Shown here piece by piece: positions 10,430 to 21,546 of a stretch of 64,000 nucleotides of DNA. The notes under the pieces were generated by a model that was not told the DNA's origin, made no database searches, and was given only the letters and a program-made list of their open reading frames with translations. The translations under genes and the position numbers were made by a program. Each line of letters begins with the position of its first letter. Position 1 is the first letter of the stretch. Where the stretch lies: contig NZ_CP028374.1 in the NCBI RefSeq assembly GCF_003391335.1, forward strand, positions 124,001 through 188,000. The letters run 5' to 3'. The DNA comes from Candidatus Purcelliella pentastirinorum (GTDB lineage: Bacteria; Pseudomonadota; Gammaproteobacteria; Enterobacterales; Enterobacteriaceae).

Positions 10430-10546
10430 AAAATTAATTTAATTTAAATAAAATAAATATAATAAAAATTTAGTAAACAATAAAATTTTATATTTTAAAA
10501 AAACATTATAATAATATAAAATCTTAATAAAAAAATAAAAAATATT

Positions 10547-11791
10547 ATGAAAAAAAATATTGATACATATGATAATACATTATGGAAATTAATCCAAGCT
10601 GAAAAAAAAAGACAAAACCAATATATAAATCTAATAGCATCAGAAAACTATGTAAGCAACTGTGTTATGCAAGCACAAGGATCAATTTTAACAAATAAAT
10701 ATGCAGAAGGATATCCCAATAAACGTTTTTACTCAGGATGTAAATATATAGATATTATAGAAACTATAGCCATCGAAAGAGCAAAAAAATTATTTAATGC
10801 TGACTATGTTAATGTACAACCACATTCAGGAACACAAGCAAATTTTGCAGCATACAATGCACTCATTAATTATGGAGATACTATACTTAGTATGAAATTG
10901 ACACATGGAGGACATTTATCCCATGGAGCAAAAATAAATTCATCAGGAAAATTATATAAAGTTATTAATTATGGATTAAATAAAAAAGGTGATATAAACT
11001 ACAAAGAAATACATGAATTAAGCAAAAAATATAAACCAAAATTAATAATAGCAGGATTTTCATCCTATTCAGGAATATTTAATTGGAAAAAAATAAGAAA
11101 AATTGCTGATATAAACAATTCATACCTGCTTGTTGATATGGCTCATATAGCAGGATTAGTCGCAGCTAAATTATACCCAAATCCATTACCATATGCTCAT
11201 GTAGTAACAACAACTACTCACAAAACTTTATCAGGACCTAGAGGAGGGATGATATTAGCTAAAGGGGGAAACAAAATATTATATGATAAACTTGATCGTG
11301 CAATATTTCCAAGAGAACAAGGTGGACCAATGATGCATATTATAGCAGCTAAAGCTGTAGCATTTAAAGAAGCTATGGAAAAAAACTTTAAATTATATCA
11401 AAAACAAACAATACAAAATGCTATAACAATGACAAAAATATTTATTAAAAAAAAATATAAAATAGTATCTGGGTGTACAAAAAATCATATGTTTTTAATA
11501 AATCTATCTAATAAAAATATCACTGGATTAGAAGCTAGTAATATATTATATAAAGCAAATATAGTAACAAATAAAAATTTTATACCAAATGATAAAAAAA
11601 ACGCAACAATAACATCTGGCATTCGTATAGGTACTCCTGCTATAACAAAAAGAGGATTTAAAAAAAAAGAAACAAAAAAAATAACATACTGGATTACTGA
11701 TATCTTAAATAATATCAAAAATAAAAAAAATATAATAAAAATAAAAAAAATGGTAAAAAATCTATGTAATAAATTCCCAATATATAAATAA
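10547..11791 (+). CDS. glyA: Serine hydroxymethyltransferase GlyA
   Basis: GlyA is a pyridoxal-phosphate enzyme that interconverts serine and glycine and loads one-carbon units onto tetrahydrofolate. The product has 414 residues (E. coli 417). The PLP Schiff-base lysine is K226 in TTTTHKTLSGPRGG, and LIASENY, QPHSGTQAN and LVDMAHIAGL are intact. The C terminus is rich in lysine and asparagine, typical of + strand genes here. It converges on suhB, with only 8 bases between the stop codons. Confidence 0.97.
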   Translation: MKKNIDTYDNTLWKLIQAEKKRQNQYINLIASENYVSNCVMQAQGSILTNKYAEGYPNKRFYSGCKYIDIIETIAIERAKKLFNADYVNVQPHSGTQANFAAYNALINYGDTILSMKLTHGGHLSHGAKINSSGKLYKVINYGLNKKGDINYKEIHELSKKYKPKLIIAGFSSYSGIFNWKKIRKIADINNSYLLVDMAHIAGLVAAKLYPNPLPYAHVVTTTTHKTLSGPRGGMILAKGGNKILYDKLDRAIFPREQGGPMMHIIAAKAVAFKEAMEKNFKLYQKQTIQNAITMTKIFIKKKYKIVSGCTKNHMFLINLSNKNITGLEASNILYKANIVTNKNFIPNDKKNATITSGIRIGTPAITKRGFKKKETKKITYWITDILNNIKNKKNIIKIKKMVKNLCNKFPIYK

Positions 11792-11799
11792 AAAAATTA

Positions 11800-12579
11800 T
11801 TATTTAACCAAAATTAACAATTCTTTTAATAAACGAGGATTACCACATATAACATTATCAAATAATAAACAATCACTTCTACCAATAAAATCCGATAAAA
11901 TATTACCTGATTCTATTAACAATAATTCATTAGAAATAAAATCAAAATAATTAAAACCAACTTGCAAATAACCATCAATCTTACCAGCTGCTAGATATGC
12001 CAAATCCAAAGATGGAGATCCAGTATAACGAAAATCAACATGATTATTAATTAATTTATTTAATATTTTTTTATATAAAATTATATCATTATTTAATCTT
12101 GACTTTAAGGATAAAGCTAAAACAATATTTTTCAATTTACAAATAGAATTACTTCTTATTCTAAAACCATTTAATTGAGCACCATTACCACGTACTGCGG
12201 AAAATAAATCGTTACGAATAGGATCATATATTAAAGATATTACAGATCTACCATTTATTATAGCTGATATGGAAATAGAAAAATGTGGAAATTTTCTAAT
12301 AAAATTATTTATGCCATCAAGAGAATTAATAATCCATTTAATATTATTATTTTTAGTAAAATCTAATTTATACTTATTTTTTATAAATATATGATTAGGA
12401 TAATATTTTTGAATAACTTGAATAATAATTAATTTTATAGACCGATTAATATTAACTATAGCTGAACTACTTTTACTTATATTGCTAATATCCAATTTTG
12501 TATAATTTGCATATTTTTGTATCAAAAAATTACCAGCAGATCTAATCGCTTTAATTGCTATATTAAGCATGGGGTTCAT
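11800..12579 (-). CDS. suhB: SuhB, inositol monophosphatase family, catalytic residues lost
   Basis: E. coli SuhB is an inositol monophosphatase that also acts in the ribosomal-RNA transcription antitermination complex. The product has 259 residues (E. coli 267) and aligns along its whole length: start MNPMLNIAIKA, then FRYTGSPSLDLAYLAAGKIDGY. The phosphatase site is broken. E67 of the EES motif is N68, D84 of the IDPLDGTTN motif is N85 with proline changed to serine and the following threonine to isoleucine, and D44 is N45; D87 and the later DF aspartate remain. Loss of several metal ligands argues against phosphatase activity, while the intact frame argues for a retained non-catalytic role. 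Confidence 0.93.
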   Translation of the reverse strand: MNPMLNIAIKAIRSAGNFLIQKYANYTKLDISNISKSSSAIVNINRSIKLIIIQVIQKYYPNHIFIKNKYKLDFTKNNNIKWIINSLDGINNFIRKFPHFSISISAIINGRSVISLIYDPIRNDLFSAVRGNGAQLNGFRIRSNSICKLKNIVLALSLKSRLNNDIILYKKILNKLINNHVDFRYTGSPSLDLAYLAAGKIDGYLQVGFNYFDFISNELLLIESGNILSDFIGRSDCLLFDNVICGNPRLLKELLILVK

Positions 12580-13237
12580 AAATAATAACCTTATAAAATT
12601 AATATAATAAAAAATAATAATAAATTATAAAAAACAAAAATTAATATTACTGCAATATAATATCTAATGATAAAAAATCCGACATAATAAAATTAATATC
12701 TAAAGATAAATTAAATATTTTCAAAATTAAAAAATATTTTTAAAAAAAAAATATAATGAAAATAAATTAAATTATACTTACAAATGATATTTTAAATATA
12801 TACAATAATCAAACTGCATATCAAATTAATAAAATAAATTTTAAAAATATAAATATTAATCGTGTAAACTATAAAATTTATTAAAATATTAAATTTAATA
12901 AAAACAATAAATTTTAACATAAATTTAAAAAAAAAAAGTATCTTATTTATAAATAAAAATAAAATCTATAATTATAATAAAATATTTAATAATTTTTCAT
13001 TTAAATTATTTATTTAATATATTTATAAAACCATCGATACTATTTTGTACTAAAATTAAATCAATAAATTTTTTTAAATTAATCAAAAATTTGATGATAA
13101 AAAACATACATAAAATAATATTTTTAATAAATAAAAAATTAAAATTTTTTATTGACATTAATCATTATTAAATATTTACTATTAAAAATTAATATTTTTA
13201 AAAATTTAAAATTTAACAAAATAAAACGAGATATTTT
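12580..13237. other. Long A/T-rich intergenic region upstream of rpsP
   Basis: This is 658 bases with no credible gene, lying between suhB and rpsP. In enterics ffh lies immediately upstream of rpsP; I see no readable ffh remnant. The right end holds the promoter candidate described separately. The rest is A-rich on the + strand with no stable hairpin or RNA gene that I can recognise. Confidence 0.55.
13152..13182 (+). promoter_or_regulatory. Candidate sigma-70 promoter for the rpsP operon
   Basis: A perfect TTGACA (13152-13157) is followed after 19 bases by TACTAT (13177-13182). It lies about 55 bases upstream of rpsP, the first gene of a ribosomal operon. The consensus -35 box stands out in such A/T-rich sequence; the spacer is longer than the usual 17. 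Confidence 0.45.
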
Positions 13238-13483
13238 ATGATAAAAATACGTTTAGCTCTAAATGGTGCGAAAAAAAAACCATTTTATAATATTATAGTA
13301 ACTGATAAAAGAAACCCTAGAAATGGACGTTTTATAGAAAAAATAGGATTTTTAAATTCCATTACAAAAAATAAAAAAAAAAATATTAAAATAAACATGG
13401 AAAGATTAAAATATTGGAAAAAAACAGGAGCAAAATTATCAAAGAGACTAGAACATTCTATGAAAAAAATAAATAATAAATAA
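13238..13483 (+). CDS. rpsP: 30S ribosomal protein S16
   Basis: S16 is an early-binding protein of the small ribosomal subunit. The product has 81 residues (E. coli 82) and begins MIKIRLALNGAKKKPFYNI, followed by ADSR-equivalent TDKRNPRNGRFIEKIGF. It heads the conserved rpsP-rimM-trmD-rplS operon; rimM follows after 13 bases. Confidence 0.97.
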   Translation: MIKIRLALNGAKKKPFYNIIVTDKRNPRNGRFIEKIGFLNSITKNKKKNIKINMERLKYWKKTGAKLSKRLEHSMKKINNK

Positions 13484-13496
13484 AACATAAATACAA

Positions 13497-14009
13497 ATGA
13501 ACAAAAAAATAAAAAAAAATGAAATAATAATAGGTAAAATAGGGAAAACATTAGGAATAAGAGGTTGGTTAAAAATAAATTCATTTTTCAAAATAAAAGA
13601 AAACATATTTGATTTCAAAATATGGAAAGTTAAAAAAAACAATTATAAATCAATAATAAATATAGAAAAATGGAAAAAACATTATAAAAAAATTATTATA
13701 AAAATAAAAAATATTAATAATATAAATGAAGCAAAAATTTTAACTAATTGTAATATATTAATACATGAAAAACAGATACTTAAAAAAAATTATTTTATAA
13801 TTAATAAAATAATAAATTATAAAGTAATAAATATTAAAGAAAAATATATAGGCAAAATAATAAAACTCATAAATACAAAAAAAAACACTATATTAGTTAT
13901 ACAAAAATATAAAAAAACAAAAAAAAAATTAATACCATTCATAAATAATAAAATAATAAAAAAAATAAATCACAAAAAAAAACAAATTAAAGTAGATTGG
14001 GAAGATTAA
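13497..14009 (+). CDS. rimM: 16S rRNA maturation factor RimM
   Basis: RimM binds S19 and helps mature the 30S head. The product has 170 residues (E. coli 182) and is heavily lysine/isoleucine/asparagine-drifted, so similarity is limited to IIGKIGKTLGIRGWLKI at the start and a C-terminal PRC-barrel-like end with LIPFINNKIIKKI and VDWED. The assignment rests on these and on its place between rpsP and trmD. Confidence 0.92.
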   Translation: MNKKIKKNEIIIGKIGKTLGIRGWLKINSFFKIKENIFDFKIWKVKKNNYKSIINIEKWKKHYKKIIIKIKNINNINEAKILTNCNILIHEKQILKKNYFIINKIINYKVINIKEKYIGKIIKLINTKKNTILVIQKYKKTKKKLIPFINNKIIKKINHKKKQIKVDWED

Positions 14010-14022
14010 CAAATAAAATAAA

Positions 14023-14781
14023 ATGCTGATAGAAATAATAAGTATACTACCAGAAATGTTTGAAACAATAAAAAATTTTAGAAATATAAAGCGTGCTACA
14101 AAAAAAAAATTATTAAAAATAAGATTTTGGAATCCCCGCAATTATACAAAAAATAAAAATAAGAAAATAGATGATTATTTGTATGGTGGAGGAGGAGGAA
14201 TGCTAATGATGTATGAACCTATAATAAATACAATAAAAATTATTAAAAAAAAAACAGGTAAAAACACAAAAGTAATATATCTTTCACCTAAAGGTAAATT
14301 ATTAAAACATAAAAAAATATGCAAAATAATAAAATATAAAAAAATTATAATAATTTGCGGAAGATATAAAGGTATTGATGAAAGAATAATAGAAACAGAG
14401 ATAGATGAAGAAATATCGATAGGAGATTATATATTAAGTGGAGGAGAAATACCAGCAATGGTTTTAATAGATTGTATAACACGTTTAATACCAAATATAA
14501 TTAAACAAAAATCATCTATCACAAATGATTCATTTTATAGAGGAATTTTAGATGCTCCTCATTATACAAGACCATCTAATTTACAAGGTAATAAAGTCCC
14601 ATCAGTTTTATTAAAAGGTAATCATACTAAAATAAATAAATGGAGATTAAAACAAGCATTAGGACATACATGGATAAAAAGACCAGATTTATTAAAAAAA
14701 ATAAAATTAACATTTGAACAAAAAAAATTAATTTCAGAATTTAAAAAAGAATACAACTCGAGGACAAAAAATAATGAATAA
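14023..14781 (+). CDS. trmD: tRNA (guanine-37 N1)-methyltransferase TrmD
   Basis: TrmD methylates G37 next to the anticodon of tRNAs reading CNN codons, preventing frameshifts. The product has 252 residues (E. coli 255). Signature pieces are DDYLYGGGGGMLMM (E. coli DDRPYGGGPGMLMM), IYLSPKG, the trefoil-knot SAM site CGRYKGIDERI and SIGDYILSGGE, and HYTRP near 185. It overlaps the start of rplS by 8 bases, implying translational coupling. Confidence 0.97.
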   Translation: MLIEIISILPEMFETIKNFRNIKRATKKKLLKIRFWNPRNYTKNKNKKIDDYLYGGGGGMLMMYEPIINTIKIIKKKTGKNTKVIYLSPKGKLLKHKKICKIIKYKKIIIICGRYKGIDERIIETEIDEEISIGDYILSGGEIPAMVLIDCITRLIPNIIKQKSSITNDSFYRGILDAPHYTRPSNLQGNKVPSVLLKGNHTKINKWRLKQALGHTWIKRPDLLKKIKLTFEQKKLISEFKKEYNSRTKNNE

Positions 14782-15127
14782 AATTATAAATAAAATAGAA
14801 AAAAAATATTTAAAAAAAAATATACCATTTTTTAAACAAGGAGATTTTATTGAAATAAAAATATTAATAAAAGAAGGAAATAAAAAAAAAACTCAAATAT
14901 TTAAAGGTTTAGTAATTGCAATTAGGAATAGAGGACTTAATTCTTCATTTACTGTAAGAAAAATATCACATGGAGAAGGAATAGAAAGAGTTTTTAATAA
15001 AAATTCACCTATAATAAAAGAAATTAAATTAAATAAAAGAGGTATAGTAAAAAGAGCTAAATTATATTATTTAAGAACATTAAAAGGAAAAGCAGCTAAA
15101 ATTAGAGAAAAACTTATTAAAAAATAA
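14774..15127 (+). CDS. rplS: 50S ribosomal protein L19
   Basis: L19 sits at the interface of the ribosomal subunits. The product has 117 residues (E. coli 115), with FKQGDFIEIKILIKEG, FKGLVIAIRNRGLNSSFTVRK and GEGIERVF as hallmarks. It is the last gene of the rpsP operon; its start lies inside the end of trmD. No clear terminator follows before tRNA-Arg on the other strand. Confidence 0.97.
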   Translation: MNKIINKIEKKYLKKNIPFFKQGDFIEIKILIKEGNKKKTQIFKGLVIAIRNRGLNSSFTVRKISHGEGIERVFNKNSPIIKEIKLNKRGIVKRAKLYYLRTLKGKAAKIREKLIKK

Positions 15128-15215
15128 AAAAAAATTAAGATAAAAAATAATAATAAAAAAACTAAAACAAAATAAAATAAAATAAACCTAAAACTTTTAT
15201 AATAAAAATATAAAA

Positions 15216-15289
15216 TACACCCGAGAGGATTCGAACCTCCAACCGTTCGGTTCGTAGCCGAATGCTCTATCCAATTAAGCTACGGGTGC
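15216..15289 (-). tRNA. tRNA-Arg (ACG)
   Basis: A full cloverleaf can be drawn, with acceptor GCACCCG pairing CGGGTGT (one G-U pair), anticodon loop CTACGAA giving anticodon ACG, and a GGTTCGAATCC T arm. It resembles E. coli argVYZQ, which also lies next to serV and csrA. The ACG anticodon requires the A34-to-inosine deaminase TadA, so tadA is expected elsewhere in the genome. CCA is not encoded. Confidence 0.96.
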
Positions 15290-15317
15290 TAAATAATAAT
15301 AAAATTATACAAAAAAA

Positions 15318-15406
15318 CGGTGAGAGAGGGATTCGAACCCTCGATGCATTTAAAATTACATACTCCCTTAGCAGAGGAGCGCCTTAAACCCCTCGGCCAT
15401 CTCACC
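15318..15406 (-). tRNA. tRNA-Ser (GCT)
   Basis: A class II tRNA with a long variable arm; acceptor GGTGAGA pairs TCTCACC, and the anticodon loop CTGCTAA gives anticodon GCT. It corresponds to E. coli serV and keeps the ancestral order csrA-serV-argV. It serves AGC and AGT codons. CCA is not encoded. Confidence 0.96.
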
Positions 15407-15447
15407 AATAAAACTTTTATAAAAAAATAATTGAATAAAATATAATC

Positions 15448-15627
15448 TTACAAAGATTTTATCTTTTGAATTTTTATTTTTCGATGAACTTCTTCTCTAT
15501 TAATAACAACATTTTTAGGAGCTTTAATACCAACTCTAACTTGATTACCTTTTACACCTAAAATTGTAACAAAAATATTATCATTAATAATAAGAGCTTC
15601 ACCTACACGCCTAGTTAAAATAAGCAT
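15448..15627 (-). CDS. csrA: Carbon storage regulator CsrA
   Basis: CsrA is a small dimeric RNA-binding protein that represses or stabilises mRNAs by binding GGA motifs near ribosome-binding sites. The product has 59 residues (E. coli 61). It starts [14 protein letters not shown] and continues [18 protein letters not shown], and HREEV-like NREEVHRKI, so the core sheet and the RNA-contacting arginine region R44-equivalent are recognisable. It follows alaS downstream by about 100 bases on the other side, as in E. coli alaS-csrA-serV. Retaining a global post-transcriptional regulator in so reduced a genome is notable. Confidence 0.95.
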   Translation of the reverse strand: MLILTRRVGEALIINDNIFVTILGVKGNQVRVGIKAPKNVVINREEVHRKIKIQKIKSL

Positions 15628-15730
15628 TTTTTATCCCTAAATAAACTACTAAATCAAATTCTAAACTGTAAAATAGAAAATCTAATTTTACAATAAAATA
15701 TTAAAAAAATAAATTAAATATAAAAATTAA

Positions 15731-18367
15731 TTATAGTTTATCAAAAATCCAATGTTTTATTTCATTTACAAATTCATCAGTAAAATAATTATTTTTAATA
15801 CGAAAATTTCCAATATTAGAATTAAAATATATTTTACAATTAACCTTATCAGATAAAAAATTAATTAAATCTTTTTTATCAAATAAATAATCTAAATTTT
15901 CGCTAATATAAAAAATAAAAAAGTAATCATCTTTTATATTAGTAAATAAAAAAATTATTATTTTATTTAAAGTTTTTATCAAAACACACATAATTTTATA
16001 TAAATTATTAATATCTAAATTTAATAAATAATTAAATAAAAAATTAACACCTTTAAAAACTTCTATATTTTTCTTAAGAAAAATAACATTTTTATCTAAA
16101 TCATCTTTTTTACTTTTTTCTGAAAATTTTTTTAATAAATTTAAATTTTTTATTGTAGATATCAAATTATTTTCTAGGTTATCAAAACTACTATTTAATA
16201 ATTTACTAAATAAATTAATTTTAGAATGTAAGGATTGAATATAAGAAATAGCATATCTACCAGTAATAGATTCTATACGACGAACACCTAAAGATACTCC
16301 TTTATCTGAAATAAGCTTTAACAATCCAATATCACCAGTACGTTTTACATGTGTACCCAAACACACTTCAGAAGAAATATCACCTATTTTAACAACACGC
16401 ATAAATTCTTGTTGATATTTTTCATTAAATAAAAAGATAATATTGTTCAATTTAATATCATTTAAATTCATATAAGTTGTTGAGATACTAACATTATCAC
16501 GAATATAATTATTAACAATATTTTCAACCAAAGATAATTCATCAGTAGTCAATGATTTTTTGTGAAAAAAATCAAATCTAAAATATTTATGATTTATAAA
16601 CGAACCTTTTTGAACAACATGTTCACCTAAAACAGTACGTAATGCAGAATGTAACAAATGTGTAGAAGAATGATTTATTTCAATACATTTTCTATGAATT
16701 CTATCAATAGAAGAACATACAACATCAAATAAAGATAAATGACCTGAGATTAAAACACCAATATGAAATATAATATTTCCATACTTCTTTACTTTATCCA
16801 CTCTAAATATACCATTATCATTTTTTAAAATACCTATATCTGATATTTGCCCAGAAGATTCAAAAAAGAACGATGTTTCATCTAAAACAATAACACTCAT
16901 TTGGCCAATAAATATATCTTTAACCATTTTATTAGATTTTAATATCAATAATATTTTACTAGTAATTTCAAAATTAACATATCCATTAAAAACTGATGAA
17001 TAATTACTTAAAATTAAATCACTAAATTTTAGTTTTACAGTATCATCATTATGCATACGTGACCTTTTACGCTGCTTAGACATACAATCTTCATATTCAA
17101 CAAAATTAATTAAAATATTATTTTTAAGACAAATTTCTTTAGTTAAATAAATAGGAAATCCATAAGTATCATATAATTCAAATAATGTTTTACCATCTAA
17201 TACATTAGTTTTTAAATTAATTAATTTTTTATTTAATAATAAAAAACCTTTTTGTAAAGTTCTTGAAAAATGATCTTCTTCAGATTTTATAATAGATGAA
17301 ATACTATTAACATCTAATTTTATTAAATAATTATTTAATTTTAAACAATGAACAAAATAATTAACTAATTTATAAAGAAAACTATGTCTTACACCTAACA
17401 TATAACCGTGAATAATAGACCGTCTAATTAATTTACGTAATATATAACCATGCTTTTCATTTGATGGTAAAATACCATCCTGAATTATAAAAATACAAGA
17501 ACGAATATGATCAGATATAACACGAAAAGAAGTATTAATTAAATCATTACATTTAATTAAATCTGCTATAAAAACAATCATATTATTAAATAAATCAATT
17601 TCATAAACAGAATAAACATTTTGCAAAACAGAAACAATACGTTCCAAACCCATACCAGTATCAACTAAAGGAATCTTTAACGGTATTAAAGATCCATTAA
17701 TATCACGATTGAATTGAATAAATACAATATTCCAAATTTCAATAAATCTTTCTGAATAAATAATGTTTGAATCTGTAATTTTATCAGAAGGGTTTGTAGA
17801 ATTATCATAAAAAATTTCAGTACATGGCCCACAAGGACCTATATTATCCATTTGCCAAAAATTATCAGAAAAACAACCATTATTTTCATTATTTCCAATA
17901 ACAATAATACGATCTGATTTAATACAAATATCTTCAGACCATATTTTATAAGATTCATAATCTTGATAATGTACGGTAACTAATAATCTATCTTTAGGTA
18001 AATTAAAATTATTTGTACCAGTTAATAACTCCCAAGCATAAAAAATAGCTTCTTTTTTAAAATAATCATCAAAACTAAAATTACCTAACATTTCAAAAAA
18101 AGTATTATGAAAATTAGTATAACCAATCTTTTCAAAATCATTATGCTTGCCACCAACACGTAAACAATGTTGAGAAGTAACAATTCTAGAAAAATTAGAT
18201 TTTTTATATCCTAAATAATAATCTTTAAATTGATTCATGCCCGCATTAGTAAATAATAAAGATGTATTTTCAGAAGAAATTAATGATCCACAAGAAAAAA
18301 TCTTATGACCATTATTTTTAAAAAAATCTAAAAATATACGACGTACATTTGTAATATTAAATTCCAT
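15731..18367 (-). CDS. alaS: Alanyl-tRNA synthetase AlaS
   Basis: AlaRS charges tRNA-Ala and clears mischarged serine and glycine. From the ATG at 18365-18367 the product has 878 residues (E. coli 876); a GTG three codons upstream is a less likely start. The aminoacylation core (FTNAGMNQFKD, DNIGPCGPCTEI, DTGMGLERI) is intact, as are the editing-site zinc ligands in HSSTHLLHSALR and CLGTHVKRTGDIG. The C-terminal C-Ala domain has lost its glycine-rich GGKGGGRPDMAQAGG-type motif: the matching region near residue 843 shows no GGxGGG. This domain helps bring tRNA to both sites, so tRNA handling may be weakened. Confidence 0.96.
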   Translation of the reverse strand: MEFNITNVRRIFLDFFKNNGHKIFSCGSLISSENTSLLFTNAGMNQFKDYYLGYKKSNFSRIVTSQHCLRVGGKHNDFEKIGYTNFHNTFFEMLGNFSFDDYFKKEAIFYAWELLTGTNNFNLPKDRLLVTVHYQDYESYKIWSEDICIKSDRIIVIGNNENNGCFSDNFWQMDNIGPCGPCTEIFYDNSTNPSDKITDSNIIYSERFIEIWNIVFIQFNRDINGSLIPLKIPLVDTGMGLERIVSVLQNVYSVYEIDLFNNMIVFIADLIKCNDLINTSFRVISDHIRSCIFIIQDGILPSNEKHGYILRKLIRRSIIHGYMLGVRHSFLYKLVNYFVHCLKLNNYLIKLDVNSISSIIKSEEDHFSRTLQKGFLLLNKKLINLKTNVLDGKTLFELYDTYGFPIYLTKEICLKNNILINFVEYEDCMSKQRKRSRMHNDDTVKLKFSDLILSNYSSVFNGYVNFEITSKILLILKSNKMVKDIFIGQMSVIVLDETSFFFESSGQISDIGILKNDNGIFRVDKVKKYGNIIFHIGVLISGHLSLFDVVCSSIDRIHRKCIEINHSSTHLLHSALRTVLGEHVVQKGSFINHKYFRFDFFHKKSLTTDELSLVENIVNNYIRDNVSISTTYMNLNDIKLNNIIFLFNEKYQQEFMRVVKIGDISSEVCLGTHVKRTGDIGLLKLISDKGVSLGVRRIESITGRYAISYIQSLHSKINLFSKLLNSSFDNLENNLISTIKNLNLLKKFSEKSKKDDLDKNVIFLKKNIEVFKGVNFLFNYLLNLDINNLYKIMCVLIKTLNKIIIFLFTNIKDDYFFIFYISENLDYLFDKKDLINFLSDKVNCKIYFNSNIGNFRIKNNYFTDEFVNEIKHWIFDKL

Positions 18368-18519
18368 AATTATCACTATTAATATAAATAATAAAAAACT
18401 TAAAATAATTTATAAAATAATAAATTAAATATTTAAAAATATACTACATAATTATTTAAAAAATCTATATATAAAAATTAATTAAATATGATCTATAATT
18501 TATTAAAATATTAAAAATT

Positions 18520-18590
18520 AAAAAAAAAAAAAAAAAAAAAAATAATATATTTGAATAAATAATATAAACTTATAAAAAAAAAAAAAAAAA
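18520..18590 (+). repeat. Two very long A homopolymers upstream of groES
   Basis: The + strand has 23 consecutive A at 18520-18542 and 17 at 18574-18590, the second ending four bases before the heat-shock -35 box. No other runs this long were noticed in the window. They could be drift, or could act like an A-tract UP element that bends DNA and binds the RNA polymerase alpha subunit. Confidence 0.85.
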
Positions 18591-18594
18591 TACT

Positions 18595-18622
18595 CTTGAA
18601 AGATTTGAATAATGTCCATATT
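18595..18622 (+). promoter_or_regulatory. Sigma-32 (heat-shock) promoter of groES-groEL
   Basis: CTTGAAA at 18595-18601 matches the sigma-32 -35 consensus perfectly. After 13 bases TCCATATT (18615-18622) matches most of the CCCCATNT -10 consensus. It lies about 95 bases upstream of the groES start. Its survival in a genome with few visible promoters suggests that RpoH control of chaperonin expression is kept. Confidence 0.85.
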
Positions 18623-18717
18623 ACAAGTTTAGGAATGATTACAGAAAATAAAATTTATTTAAGAAATAAATAAATAAATTGTTTGCTTATAAAATATTTA
18701 TAAGGATAAATAATAAA

Positions 18718-20719
<2,002 letters not shown>

Positions 20720-20728
20720 ATATAATCG

Positions 20729-20766
20729 AAAAGCACCCAGTTTTAAAAGGGTGCTTTTGGTTTTTT
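20729..20766 (+). terminator. Rho-independent terminator of groES-groEL
   Basis: AAAAGCACCC (20729-20738) pairs perfectly with GGGTGCTTTT (20749-20758) around a 10-base loop, followed by GG and six T. It begins 9 bases after the groEL stop. It is the only strong GC-containing terminator I found in 64 kb. Confidence 0.93.
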
Positions 20767-20785
20767 AAAAATAAAAAAAAATAAA

Positions 20786-21511
20786 TCAATAAATAAGTGT
20801 ACCAACATTTTCACCCATTATAATACGTTTTATAACACCCTTGCTATTAATATTAAATATACGAATAGGTAATTTATGTTCCTTGGCCATAATAAGTGCA
20901 GTAGAATCCATAATTTTTAAATTTAAATTAAGTATTTCACTATAAGATAATTTATCATATAAAATTGCATTAGGAGAAATAAAAGGATCGGCTGAAAAAA
21001 CACCATCCACTTTTGTACCTTTTAAAATAATATCGGCATTCAATTCAATACCACGCAAACATGCAGCTGAATCTGTAGTAAAAAATGGATTACCAATACC
21101 ACCTACAAAAATAACAATAAAATTTTTTATTAATAAATCAATTGCCTTAAAATAATCATAAGTGTGACAAATACCATCTATAGGAATAGATGACATCAAA
21201 TAAGAATTAACTGAACTATTATTTAATATATTAGATAATGCTAAGCCATTTATGATAGTAGATAACATTCCCATATAATCACAAACAACACGATCTATTC
21301 CAAAATTAGAAATATCAGAACCTCTTACTATATTACCTCCTCCGATAACTAAACCTATTTGTATTCCTAATCGTGAAATACTTTTTATTTCTTTTAAAAA
21401 ATTATTTATAATATTTATATTTATATTAGAACTATCATTTTTACCAAATATTTCACCACTAACTTTTAATAAAATACGACGATATTTAAATTTATCTGTA
21501 TTAATCAACAT
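20786..21511 (-). CDS. pyrH: Uridylate kinase PyrH
   Basis: PyrH phosphorylates UMP to UDP, required for all pyrimidine nucleotides. The product has 241 residues, the E. coli length. It shows RILLKVSGEIFG at the N terminus, GLVIGGGNIVRG, DYMGMLSTIINGLAL, and VGGIGNPFFTTDSAACLRG. It follows tsf by 35 bases, so the ancestral rpsB-tsf-pyrH run is intact; frr, which follows in E. coli, is replaced by the convergent groEL end. Confidence 0.97.
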   Translation of the reverse strand: MLINTDKFKYRRILLKVSGEIFGKNDSSNININIINNFLKEIKSISRLGIQIGLVIGGGNIVRGSDISNFGIDRVVCDYMGMLSTIINGLALSNILNNSSVNSYLMSSIPIDGICHTYDYFKAIDLLIKNFIVIFVGGIGNPFFTTDSAACLRGIELNADIILKGTKVDGVFSADPFISPNAILYDKLSYSEILNLNLKIMDSTALIMAKEHKLPIRIFNINSKGVIKRIIMGENVGTLIY

Positions 21512-21546
21512 AATAAATTCCGTTGTAAAAATTTATAAAAAAAACT

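Noticed and set aside
18679-18717. Longer start for groES
   Set aside because: No GroES has such an extension; the ATG at 18718 aligns with the E. coli start and has its own ribosome-binding site.
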